Assembly (NCBI GenBank): GCA_000827205.1
Contig: KN832567.1
Location: 579,189 to 643,188, forward strand
DNA: 64,000 nucleotides
Direction of reading: 5' to 3'
Source: Plicaturopsis crispa FD-325 SS-3
Lineage: Eukaryota > Basidiomycota > Agaricomycetes > Amylocorticiales > Amylocorticiaceae
Shown here: one piece after another, positions 23,008 through 32,860 of the stretch
Layout of the letters: every line of letters begins with the position of its first letter
Numbering within the stretch: position 1 is the stretch's first letter
Position numbers and translations under genes: made by a program
Notes under the pieces: model-generated
Database searches by the model: none
What the model saw: only the letters and a program-made list of their open reading frames with translations
Told to the model about the DNA's origin: nothing

Positions 23008-24275
23008 ATGGCCAACTATTATTCAGGATCGCCTCCCCCACTCCAGCACCCTGTTCCAACGCATCCGACGTACCTGCCTGAGCCACCGGTAACGCCCAAC
23101 TCGCCCCAGGGATATCAGAGGTTCAGCAGCACTCCACCCATTGCGCCAATGCACCAGTCGGCGTACCCGCAGAATATGGGCGCCCACCAACAATACGCGG
23201 CGCCTTTTCAACCTGTCGCGTCGCATTCACAACCACGCCAACCACAACAGGCGCCGCATGTTCGACAGCAGCAGCAGACACCAGATGCACCAAACTTTGG
23301 TGCATGGGGCATGAATGACGCGACAGCGCAGTTCGGCATGCAGTTGGGTCACAGTGCGGTGGCGGCGGGCCAGGAATATGTACAGAAAAACGTGCGTTTC
23401 TAATTTCCTCGTATTTGGGCTGAGATCTAACGCGCTGTCTAAAGTTTGGAGGTTTCATTCCGATCACACTTCTGAAGCATCATTTCAATGTCTCCAATTC
23501 CTATGTCATTCGCAAGTTGAGACTCGTCGTATTCCCGTGGAGACACAAGCCTTGGACACGACGGATCCGGCGGTCAGAGCAGGGCCATGGTGAATGGCAG
23601 CCACCGCGTGACGATCTCAACAGCCCAGACCTTTATATTCCCCGTACGCATACACGCAATACCTCCGTCCGGTTTTATATTAATTTCTGTCGACAGTAAT
23701 GGCGCTCGTCACGTATATACTGCTCGCCGCTCTACAGGCTGGTCTACAGCAGCGCTTCCATCCCGAGTTACTGGGCATATCTGCATCGAAAGCAATGGCC
23801 GTCATGCTCCTCGACTTCCTCTTTGTAAAGCTTGGGTGTTATTTTCTCAACGTTCAAGAAACGGGACAGGTTCTCGACTTGATCGCGTATGGGGGATACA
23901 AATTCGTCGGGTAAGATCTGTTCTAGGGTTTTCTCCTCAAGGTCGCATATTGATGAACGCATCGACAGAGTTATATTGACAGTCCTCGTTGGAATGCTCA
24001 ACTTCAGGCCGACAATCTATGGTGTCGTTTTCCTCTACGCGTTTTTCGCGAATGCGTTCTTCCTAGTACGTTCGTCTCTTTTGACACCGTTACGTGTATA
24101 ACTGACTTTCTTCGTTAAGCTTCGCTCTCTGCGATCTGTTGTACTCCCGGATGCAGTGAACTCTCCAGCCAATGTAGGGACGGTGAACCCGGCGCAGAGG
24201 AGCCGGCGGATCACATTCTTATTCCTAGAAGCTGTCATGCAGGTCCTGTATATGGGTGTGCTGGTGCGAGTGTAA
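23008..24275 (+). CDS. YIF1: Yif1-like Golgi membrane protein
   Basis: Partner of Yip1 in ER-to-Golgi vesicle transport. Five exons (23008-23391, 23445-23643, 23697-23910, 23969-24065, 24120-24275) sum to 1,050 nt, giving 349 residues. The cytosolic N-terminus, about 110 residues, is rich in Pro, Gln and Ala. The family core follows: FGMQLGHSAVAAGQEYV, then FNVSNSYVIRKLRLVVFPWRHKPW, then PDLYIPLMALVTYILL and several hydrophobic segments up to the C-terminus. Intron phases join into one continuous frame. The gene lies in the spacer of the inverted duplication but is not itself duplicated. Confidence 0.9.
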
Positions 24276-24471
24276 ATTAATGCGATTGAGTTTGCGATTG
24301 TTCCTTCACTAGCATGTCAGCATCATCAGTACCCATTGTGGATTAAACGTTCAGACTCAAGGACCGGTCGTCTGATCTTGCAAATGTTTTCCTCGATTCA
24401 ATCGGTCACTAATATTATTTGATTTTACATTCCATGTGCGCAATAAAACACTGTCACTGATACTATACTGA

Positions 24472-25605
24472 CTACTGGTTACCGGTGGAGCTATGGGACG
24501 GCCGACGAGGTGGGGACATGTTCATGCTCATGTCAGAGCTTTCCCCGGGAGCCTGAGCGTGTGTATCAGTCGAGTCGGGTGCCGCAATGTGTGAATTCGT
24601 CGAGGAGGGAGCAGCTTGACCTGAGAGCAAGCGTAACGCCTGAGCATGGCGTCTTTCAAATTCAGCAGCCGCGCGGCGGAAGTGCGCGACCCGAATGGCG
24701 TGTCGTTGCTGCTCTTGGTATGCGCTCAGACTAGCCGCGAACCCACCCTGTTGCAGCGCCGGGTGGATCCGTGCCACCTGAGATTGATCGCCATGGTCGT
24801 AGCCAGCGTTCGGATGTGTGGAGGGCGACACCGGTGCTACTGGGACAGCGCGAAGCGATTCGGAGCCAGCGGATGCCCCTACTCCGTGCCAGTGTCCATG
24901 CGGTATGTTGGCATATCCGCGGAGCAGCCCTCCAGAAGTGCCCTGCTGGTCAGGATAGTCCCGCCTTTGGAGCACGTCGTGACCAGGTGCAGGGTTGACA
25001 TAACCGTTAGGTCCTCCGATCGCAAGGATCTGTGGTTGGTGCTGATGGTACACGCCCGGACCAGTGTGATACCCTGTTGCCTGCGACTGAGTCCCGTTCG
25101 TGAACCCGGTGGAGTTCATGGCATATCCACTGGGAGGAACTAGAGCTCGCGACAGCTGCTGGTACGGATGATCCACGATCATGCTTGAGGGCCCAGCAAC
25201 CTGGGCGGGTACATTCTGGTTGTTGTGAACCACTAAACCAGATTGGTCGTCGCTGGGCTCATATTTGAAGCCTGGGTGCACGTTCGCGAGGGTAGAGTTT
25301 GCCGCGAAATATCCCGGGGGTTGTTCGAAGCGAGCCGGGGTCTGAAGTGTGAACGCGTTCTGCTGAATAGGTGGGGGCTGTTCGTTCTCGGACCTCGGGG
25401 TAAACAACGGAGATTTGTTCTCTTCATCGGGGCTTGCAGTGGGCTCCCAGGAGGGTGGAACGGCGACACCGTGTGGCATCAGTGTGTGAGGATACACGAC
25501 GTGCTGCCGGGGCCCTGGTAAAGCCAGACTCGGTGACCTCGATGGTTGCGCGACGGAGCCGGCTACGCCGTCTTGAGCAGGAAAATCGGTTGAATTGGTC
25601 GGTGC
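24472..25605 (-). CDS. Pro/Gln/His-rich frame downstream of copy B
   Basis: Counterpart of the frame at 19562-20725. It begins after the acceptor TTTGTATTTTAG at 25606 and ends at 24472 with a TAG. Shared stretches include QHVVYPHTLMPHGVAV, LQTPARFEQ and the near-identical C-terminus DTHAQAPGESSDMSM. First in-frame ATG is at 25497. Preservation of two long open frames across diverged copies supports real translation. It could be an exon of copy B or a separate gene. Confidence 0.5.
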   Translation of the reverse strand, partial: APTNSTDFPAQDGVAGSVAQPSRSPSLALPGPRQHVVYPHTLMPHGVAVPPSWEPTASPDEENKSPLFTPRSENEQPPPIQQNAFTLQTPARFEQPPGYFAANSTLANVHPGFKYEPSDDQSGLVVHNNQNVPAQVAGPSSMIVDHPYQQLSRALVPPSGYAMNSTGFTNGTQSQATGYHTGPGVYHQHQPQILAIGGPNGYVNPAPGHDVLQRRDYPDQQGTSGGLLRGYANIPHGHWHGVGASAGSESLRAVPVAPVSPSTHPNAGYDHGDQSQVARIHPALQQGGFAASLSAYQEQQRHAIRVAHFRRAAAEFERRHAQALRLLSGQAAPSSTNSHIAAPDSTDTHAQAPGESSDMSMNMSPPRRPSHSSTGNQ

Positions 25606-25668
25606 CTAAAATACAAACAGAAAGGAAAACGAAATTAACTAGCTGCACAAAAAACGGTTCTCGAACTC

Positions 25669-27059
25669 TTAATATAAAGAGGAAATGGCATGTATGGCTT
25701 GTGGATCACCCCAAAATAGGTCCTCATAAGTGCATGGGATCTCGTCGGTATCGACAACGCCGTAGAAAGGAGGACAGTGACCAACCTCTGATGGACGCAT
25801 CCCTGGTTCGCTGCCGCCTCCGCAATGCATCCAGAACAGGAGGTATTCAAGTATGGTCGGATTGGATGCTGTCTGTCCTCGAACTTCCGAAAGACTTGCA
25901 ACTTTCCAATCTGGACTTGCCGGCGCAGTGAGTTGATGAAAGACAGACATAGATGTAATGCGCCTACCATCGGAGAGGCATCCGAACACCCACTGCTCAT
26001 AGGTCGTCAAAGCGAAATGTCGGATCTTGTTATTGTAGCAAACGTTGTCGATCTGACAAAAAATCAGAAGGGATACAGTGAGTGCGAGTGACCAGTGACA
26101 GCCTAAATCTTAGCCTGGTCTCACCATTGCCCAGTAGTGCTGCCTTTTCTGATCCACAGATGGGGAAGTTTCGCCCGTTATCGGCATATATTTGAACTGA
26201 TGAGAAGTTTCAGAGAGTGCACACCTTATAGTACCGCACTGCTCTACTTACCCGATGGGTGTTTATAACATCTTCCATATCACGCGGTGCCAGATACCAT
26301 GGTGGGACGACGAATACGGCCACAGAGCCTGTGCTGAGAGAGGCCATGTCCTGTCACGCAAGTGTTATGAACACAGCGAACGATAGAGATGGTTAAAAGG
26401 CCATACCTCCCATTCACCAAAGATGTAGGCATTGAAATATTGGGGAAGCACACCGTATACCCTGTGGCGCCGAAATGCCCAGTGCGATGGCGTAGAAGGA
26501 AAAAGTTTATGATAGATACTGCTCGCTGTCGTCAAGATGGTGTCTTCGGCTCTTCGGTTAACATCTTCGTCCACTTTGAGGTTCCGCTGCCGAACGATGT
26601 TTGCCCTTAGATGAGGCGGCGTTCCTCGAGGAATTTCCTCGATGATACCTAACAGCGCCACAAAAAATAAGCACGCTACATCTATACAGTGCGCCGTCAA
26701 GAACTCACCGTCTACATATAGAGTTAAGTCGTCTGGGAGACCAGTGTTGTAAACAAGCTCCATTTCTGAAATACTATTGGTGACTGTGTCGAGTAAATTA
26801 GCTATTTCGATGTGACGGTGTAGAAGATGCGATACTGACACTCTTGCACATGCCGATCAAAATCGACCTGATCGTATCTATACATTCGCGAGAGCTTGTG
26901 GAGGCCTCCAGGATGGACGTAGCCACCTAGAGGATGACAGTGACTCCTGCATCCGTCGGCTGGCATCGGCGGTGCGCTTTGTGTGTGCACCACTGGTGGC
27001 AAGGGCGCGTACGGTACATAATCCTTCACCTTTGTAACACATGGCGGCGGTACCGACAT
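25669..27059 (-). CDS. uncharacterised expanded family, copy B
   Basis: Same architecture as copy A. The start MSVPPPCV (27059) leads into VKDYVPYAPLPPVVHT, HCHPLGGYVHPGG and RMYRYDQ. Then come TASSIYHKLFPSTP, GVLPQYFNAYIFGEWE, FVVPPWYLAPRDMED, KRQHYWAM, TTYEQWVFGCLSDG, PTILEYLLFWMHC, EVGHCPPFYGVVDTDE and CTYEDLFWGDP, ending at the TAA at 25669. All inferred introns are GT-AG and sit where those of copy A do. A TATA box (minus-strand TATAAAGG near 27155-27162) lies about 100 bp upstream. No disabling change was seen. Function unknown. Confidence 0.65.
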
Positions 27060-27328
27060 CGAAATTTGACGCGTCACGGGGAGGAGACTTGAAATATTGG
27101 GAAAGTGAAGGGGCGATACTTCTTTGTGCCGTGAACGTTAACACTCTCGGGCACCTTTATACCATCGTATGCGAAGGCGGCCCTCCCTTAAGCAACGCAA
27201 ATGGAATAATAGCAGAACAAAAAGAACAAATGACGACGAAGAACTTAACTCAAATCGCCTTGTCAGACTCTCGGAACACAAGGATGCTTCAACTTGTTCG
27301 TCGGCACAACGACTTGGACTTCATGTAC

Positions 27329-27756
27329 CAGTGGGTCCCTTCACGGCGGGCGGAAGCCCATAGATGACCATGCTATCCTTCACCATGCAATGCCCATCGG
27401 AGCGAGACCACATTATCATAGAAAAGTAGACAAGTCGATGGGCAGAACTTGAGCGTTGTTATTGGCGAAAAGCAGGAATCGTACAGCACACATAGGGGCT
27501 ATTTAATTGTATCTCCTTCGCCGCTGACTCTGAAGTTGATCCGCCTCAGCTCGTTGCGCAAGGGAGCGCGTCGAAAGACATACAGAAAAGCCCTGAAAAG
27601 CCCTATGGCATCATAGTGCATAAACCAGGCCAAACGACTTTCAATATCATAGTACAACATAACGATTAAGAATACTTCTCTCGTCAACACAACACTCATC
27701 TATACACGCACACTCAGCTATACATCCACACTCAGTGGCACGAGCACGCCTCCCCA
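27329..27756. other. intergenic region
   Basis: Between the right arm of the inverted duplication and the amine oxidase relic. No gene was recognised. Confidence 0.45.
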
Positions 27757-27815
27757 TCAGCATGAGCACGCCTCCCCATCAGCATGAGCACGCCTCCCCC
27801 TCAGCATGAGCACGG
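27740..27815. repeat. 22-bp minisatellite, 3 to 4 units
   Basis: Unit CGCCTCCCCATCAGCATGAGCA, repeated with one substitution in the third unit. It overlaps the last codons and stop of the amine oxidase relic. Confidence 0.8.
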
Positions 27816-28460
27816 TACCATTCGGGAAGGCCGCGACACTGTGGTCATCCTTCGTCCCGGGCACGTCCATACTGGGGTTCGCCGCAAAGCAATTGTTGGG
27901 TTTGAATGTGACGCTCAAATGCTCGACGGGCATCCTGAGAACATAAAGTCAGGCTGGCGCGGTGTGGTGATAAAGACGAGCATGGGAGGTGCTTACACAG
28001 GCCAATCTTCCGGACGGGGGATGTGCGTGAGACCTACATACACACGCACACATGAGCACCAAAGCGCGAAAACGAGCCAGTAAGACGGAAGGCAGAAGAC
28101 GACATACCAACAGTAAGATAAACCAAAATATCCTCATCCTCAATCCCCCCCTCCCCCTCCTCCTGCACCCACCTCCCCACCTCATCCGCCGGCGTCTCCC
28201 TTGTCTGCGGCACATACTTCCCCGCCAGCCACACCCTCCCGCCCTTCGCGTCCTCATCCACATCCCGCACCACCCACAGCGCCCGCGCTCACCGCCACCC
28301 GCGTGGCCCCGCCCTTCATCCCGATCGCGTACCCCACATCCTTCCTGGTGCTATAATGCCGCCGCGCGGAGTTGGTCACCGTCCACCTCCTATCCCTCGC
28401 AAGGTCATACTCCCTCGCGCCCTCCCCCTGCTTTCTAAGCACGGTGCTGCGCGTAGTGAA

Positions 28461-28520
28461 CCCATTGCCCGCGTAAAACCCGTTGCCTGCGTAATGAACC
28501 CGTTGCCTGCGAAGTTGGCT
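28461..28520. repeat. short tandem duplication in the amine oxidase relic
   Basis: Three imperfect copies of a roughly 20-bp unit around CCCGTTGCCTGCGTAA. They repeat the codons of a family AGNGF motif and shift the reading frame. Confidence 0.65.
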
Positions 28521-28800
28521 GGGGAGCCAGTGGGGAAGGGCAGGGGGAGTACGTCTGTCTCGACGACCGAACGGAGAAGAGGTGCTGGTGGTAGTGCCGG
28601 GCGCGATGGTGGTGCCGTGTGGGTTCTGCGGCGATGTAGGCTTGGAGGATGCCGGTGAGCCGGATTTCGAGCTCGATGGTGCCGTCTTGGTAGAACATGT
28701 AGTTCCAGATGTATTCTAATCATGAATGCGCTCAGCCATAAGTAAATGCGCTCAGAAAGTGCGAGTGTGAGAGGAAGACGAAGGGGGGAGACGGACACGT

Positions 28801-29570
28801 CACTACGCACATTCCATAATTTCGCGCCTGCGAAATTTAACCCGAAAGTCGTTGCGAAAGAGGCAGAATCCGCCTGGGCTTTTGCCGCGGAAAAATACAA
28901 AATTTAGCCTGAGAAAAAGTCTTGCCGAAATCTCAAGTTTTGCGTCCCGTTTCTCACCTAATTTAGGAACTGCGAAAGCAGAGCTTTCGCCGGTGAGAAA
29001 TTGAGTCTTTAGCGTGTTCGAAATTGAAGCCGAAAGTGCACGAGAAATAGGCAAGGTTGGCTCAAATTTGTCTCGTGCGAAATTTGTTCTTTCTCGCGTG
29101 CAAACCACATGCCGAAACCACGTCTTTTGGACCGACTTTCTCCCTTTCAAAAGTTCCTCTTTCGGCCATCGATCAGCTTTCGCAGCTGCAAAAGCTGATC
29201 GATGGCCGAAAGAGGTTCTTTTGCACAACCGAAATAGTGCCCAAAACATCATATATTGGGGTGGATTTTGCATGATAGAAAGGGCAAGTTTTGCCATTGA
29301 GAAATTTGATCCAACCTTGCCTATTTCTCGTGCACTTTCGGCTTCAATTTCGAGCACGCTAAAGACTCAATTTCTCACCGGCGAAAGCTCTGCTTTCGCA
29401 GTTCCTAAATTAGGTGAGAAACGGGACGCAAAACTTGAGATTTCGGCAAGACTTTTTCTCAGGCTAAATTTTGTATTTTTCCGCGGCAAAAGCCCAGGCG
29501 GATTCTGCCTCTTTCGCAACGACTTTCGGGTTAAATTTCGCAGGCGCGAAATTATGGAATGTGCGTAGTG
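28801..29570. mobile_element. foldback DNA element with CACTA ends
   Basis: A 770-bp near-perfect palindrome. The outer 260 bp or so of each arm are essentially identical (one mismatch noted, near 29018). The inner part of the arms has diverged, and the centre is a second 60-bp palindrome (29156-29215). Ends are CACTACGCAC...GTGCGTAGTG, flanked by CGT on both sides, matching the 5'-CACTA termini and 3-bp target duplication of the CACTA/EnSpm superfamily. Many GCGAAA/CGAAAG words in both arms resemble subterminal transposase-binding repeats. It has no transposase, so it is non-autonomous. Both strands give similar open frames only because of the palindrome. It nearly fills an intron of the amine oxidase relic. 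Confidence 0.8.
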
Positions 29571-29668
29571 CGTACCGTAGTTCGCCAACGTACACACCAT
29601 ACTAACGACCAGCCGGCGTCTGCGCGCGTCCCCCGGGGCGGTAATCCGTGTGCTTCCACAGCACACCA

Positions 29669-29721
29669 GCGTCCTCCTCGTGTATGCAGACCCGCGTCCT
29701 CCTCGTGTATGCAGAGCGCGT
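29669..29721. repeat. tandem duplication in the amine oxidase relic
   Basis: TCCTCCTCGTGTATGCAGA occurs twice at a spacing of 27 bp or so. It repeats the codons of the CIHEED motif. Confidence 0.7.
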
Positions 29722-29824
29722 TCTTGATGATCGTCGCACTCCCGTCCAGACCGACGTATACACCGGGCTATCCATCCATCCACATCGCGTCAGGACATCC
29801 ACATCGCGTTAAGTCCATTCCCAA

Positions 29825-29990
29825 TGGTAAACGTATCTCATGGCGAAAACGCGTATTCCACGGCGAAAACGCGTATCTCACGGCGAAAACGCGCATCATG
29901 GCGAAAACGCGTATCATGGCGAAAACGCTCTCCATGGTAAACGCTCTCCATGTTAAACGCAAACGCGTATCTCACGGCAAAAACGCAAAC
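29825..29990. repeat. minisatellite of about 18-20 bp
   Basis: Roughly nine degenerate copies of a unit like ACGGCGAAAACGCGTATCTC, within an intron of the amine oxidase relic. Confidence 0.8.
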
Positions 29991-30404
29991 GACGGGACGT
30001 ACGAGGTAATGGATCTGCCCCACACAATCACATCCCAACGACAACTCGTTCCCATCCCATACTCCCCCGTGTCGAATGCGAATTTACGGGTGTGGGGGTG
30101 CTCGGGCGCTCAGGCGCGTGTGCGGGTGTTCGGGCGCGCCGTACGGCACGACCATCTCCACGACGGAGAGGCGGTAGATGATGGGCCGCGGTGAGCCGTT
30201 GTCGGTGTAGGTGACGGTGGAGATGGCTATGCCCTCGCCTCGCGGTGGTTGAATGCTGCATCGTGTGGTGTGAGCACCTAATGCCGCGATAGAGAGATGG
30301 AGATGGGGGGGGACAGAGCTCACCGACGTGCATCTTCCACTTCTGCCACTCCAGCTCGTTCCCCCTGACCTCGAAGCTCACCCCCTCCTGCTGGACGATA
30401 TGCA

Positions 30405-30515
30405 GCGGCTTGATATCACTACGCGGCTTGATATCCGTGCGCGGCTTGATATCCGCGCGCGGCTTGTGCATACCACTGCGCGGCTTGTGCATATCACTGC
30501 GCGGCTTGTGCTCAG
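30405..30515. repeat. 18/21-bp coding minisatellite
   Basis: Six copies built on GCGCGGCTTGATATC or GCGCGGCTTGTGCATA. Translated on the minus strand they give a KPRSD-type repeat just before [11 protein letters not shown] of the oxidase. Confidence 0.75.
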
Positions 30516-30765
30516 TATCCTCCACCAGCAAATCGGGCAGTAAGTCGAACCGCTTCAGCGGCGGGGGGATACGCTCGCGCCCCGCCTCGGGGGCAATCCG
30601 CTCGTGTCCCGCCTCGGCGGACAAGGGGGACGGTGCGGTGCTCGCGGCCGTGAGGGATGGGGCGGAACCGTCGGCGGGGGAGGCGGAACCGTCTGAGGAA
30701 GGGGTGTATTTAGCCGGGAAGTCGATGTGCACGACTTTGCGTAGGTTGGAGTCGAGTCGATGGTG

Positions 30766-30985
30766 GGGATGAAGTCCTGCGGGGATGTGAGCGATGAAGT
30801 CCTACGGGGGATGTGAGCGATGAAGTCCTACGGGGTGTGAGCGATGAAGAACAAGGGGGGTGAGTGATGAAGAACAAGGGGGTGAGTGATGAAGTCCCAT
30901 GGGGTGTGAGTGATGAAGTCCTACGGGGATGTGAGTGATGAAGCATGAGGGGATGTGAGTGATGAAGCACGGGGGAAGGGGGGGA
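30766..30985. repeat. 24-29 bp minisatellite filling an intron
   Basis: About nine copies of GATGAAGTCCTACGGGGATG plus variants. They fill the intron 30996-30777 of the amine oxidase relic. On the minus strand the better-preserved units restate the end of the intron and the first exon bases (GTAG then GACTTCATC). Confidence 0.8.
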
Positions 30986-31852
30986 GACGTACATACCAAG
31001 GGGTGTGCGTAGAGGTTCTGGTGCTGGGAGAGCCTGGCGAAGAGCAGGCATTGCAGAGCCTGGCGAATAGTAAGCATTGTTGGAGGCGCGCGTTCTTGGG
31101 GAACCGGTCGTAGCCCAGGGCCCATCCGTCCGCGAAGATCTGCTCCGGCGTGACACCTAAGTACGAAGGTCAGCGTACTGAGTTTCTACGGGCACGACGG
31201 GACGTACCTATCTCTTTCGCGAGCGCTTGGACGCGAGGGTCAGCTCGCACGCAGCGAGTTCCTCTGCGGTGATTTGGGGCTGAGTGCCCTCGGGCAGCTT
31301 GTCGATCGTCTCGACGGTCCATTTCGCATCGTTGAATGCGAGGATGACGTTGTATGCATCGCTATACCATAATTAGGACGTGGAAGTGAATGTGGGGATG
31401 TAAACGTACCCTGTTAACACGTCTAGGAACTCTTCATAGTCGTCAATGAACTAAGTATTCGAGATCGAGATGCGTATTATGCACTCACATCGACTTCGGC
31501 CTTGCGGACGATGTCGACAGGTGCCTGCGGCTTCTCTCCAGGCGCAAGAGCGATGCCCAGGTACGCGAGGACAGCCTTCTTCGGGGGCGGCTGGAGATAG
31601 TTCGTTACAAACTTGATCACCTTGACCTGCGACGTACGAACGCACCGCAAGCGACACCGCGACGATCTATGTACCATACCAAGAAATGTAAGTCTCAGGC
31701 GACGCGGCATCGATCACTCGCGCACTCAGCTCGTCGGGCGTGAGCGGGTCCAAGGGGTGCTTGAACGACGTGGGCGTAGCGTGCACGGTAGTCTGTGCGC
31801 TGGTCGCTGTGCCGGGGACGATGTGGCCGGGGGTGGTCGTGCTGGCGGTCAT

Positions 31853-32860
31853 TGTGCTAAAGGCGTACGTATGTGAGGGAAGGAAGGCAGTGGGGAGTGT
31901 GGGCGTCTTAAGTAGGCAGGAGACGGAATGCTGAATCCCGCTCATACATACGCGCGCAGAATCGTGGAAAGCGATAGCCATTGGGAGGCACGTGATGCTG
32001 CTCGCGTAGATAAACCCATTTTGAATATCCGCGACAAACTCATGAATACCAGTACGCGCCGGCGCCGCTTGCTTGGTGAGTTGACGCGTTTGCCATGGCG
32101 CGAGTACGAGCGAGTGAACGAGGATAGGAAAGTATGTGAGACGTGCGCTCTACCGATGCACCGTAGACGGGTCACATGATGTAGTGCTGCGACGCTGGAA
32201 GCTGGGTGGACGAAAGGATCGTGGAAATGCGCTGCATGTACGGAGCAGTACTTGGATAGACGTCCTTTGAATCTGATGAGGGCTGCTGACTTGACACCCG
32301 TGAGAGCAGCACCTCATACCTGTTCACTACGGCGTCGTCGCCCCAAATATATGGACGTGGACGTGTGTCGCTGGTGTGGGGCGCGCGTTCTGCATCGCGT
32401 GTTCTCGGATTGGCTTGTCTCTTTCGCAGTGTATAGGACAGCCTCCAGAAATGAAAAGAGAGCCACAAGAGAGCGAGGCGTAGCAGAAGGCGGGGCAAGA
32501 CGGTGGCACTAAGTACAAGAATAAGAGGCTCGTGCAATGTACAGCCGCGCCTGTCGCTCGCTCCTTCCACGTGGCTACGTACTTACCAGTATAGCGTCGG
32601 ACATCGCCAACCACAGCGCATACGCCACATTCACAGAAAACCATAGCTTCCATTACACCAGGCATTTCCAGAACATGGTTCGTGAGGTATACGGGCCATA
32701 GAAGCGGGGCGAGGAGCGTGCGATGGCCTCAAGCGCTCTAACGGCGGCGGCTGCGGCTTCCATCCCGGAATCGTAGTCCTTCGCCAATGTGACCCCATGC
32801 CCAATTGCCTCTAGTCTCTAGTTCTTCTCCAACTCCAACTCCAAACCACCACCGGCACCC
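31853..32860. other. 1-kb divergent intergenic region
   Basis: Between the amine oxidase relic and the GH95 gene, which are transcribed apart. No protein gene recognised. A 30-bp tRNA-like stretch near 32133-32165 is discussed under rejected items. Confidence 0.5.

Larger units (their letters stand above)
24427..27328 (-). repeat. right arm of the 2.9-kb inverted duplication
   Basis: Reverse-complement homologue of 17841-20790. It carries family copy B and its downstream frame in the same order, the same TATA placement, and shared 5' and 3' flanking sequence outside the coding parts. Confidence 0.8.
27757..31852 (-). pseudogene. copper amine oxidase, decayed
   Basis: Once a TPQ-dependent amine oxidase (amine to aldehyde, ammonia and peroxide). 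Family pieces in order: MTASTTTPGHIV start at 31852; [101 protein letters not shown], where the Tyr of NYE is the TPQ precursor; YHQHLFSVR with copper-binding His; ENFAGNGF-like; DEDILVYLTVG; LTHIPRPEDWP; MPVEHLSVTFKPNNCF. The reading frame is broken at several places, near 31250, 31050, 30035, 29690 and 28490. Most coincide with 20-30 bp tandem duplications. A 770-bp foldback element sits in the intron at 29575-28716. Confidence 0.8.

Noticed and set aside
28803-29568. Two long frames on opposite strands (184 codons each, beginning ML/MFEIEAESAREIGKVG) that look like conserved proteins
   Set aside because: They are the same sequence read twice from the palindromic foldback element; the apparent conservation is palindrome symmetry, not coding.
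30766-30985. Regularly spaced repeats that could suggest a CRISPR array
   Set aside because: The units are directly adjacent with no unique spacers, and this is a eukaryotic intron minisatellite.
32133-32165. Minus-strand CGGTAGAGCGCACGTCTCA, like the D and anticodon arm of a tRNA
   Set aside because: No T arm or 3' acceptor strand follows. It may be a tRNA fragment but is not a gene.
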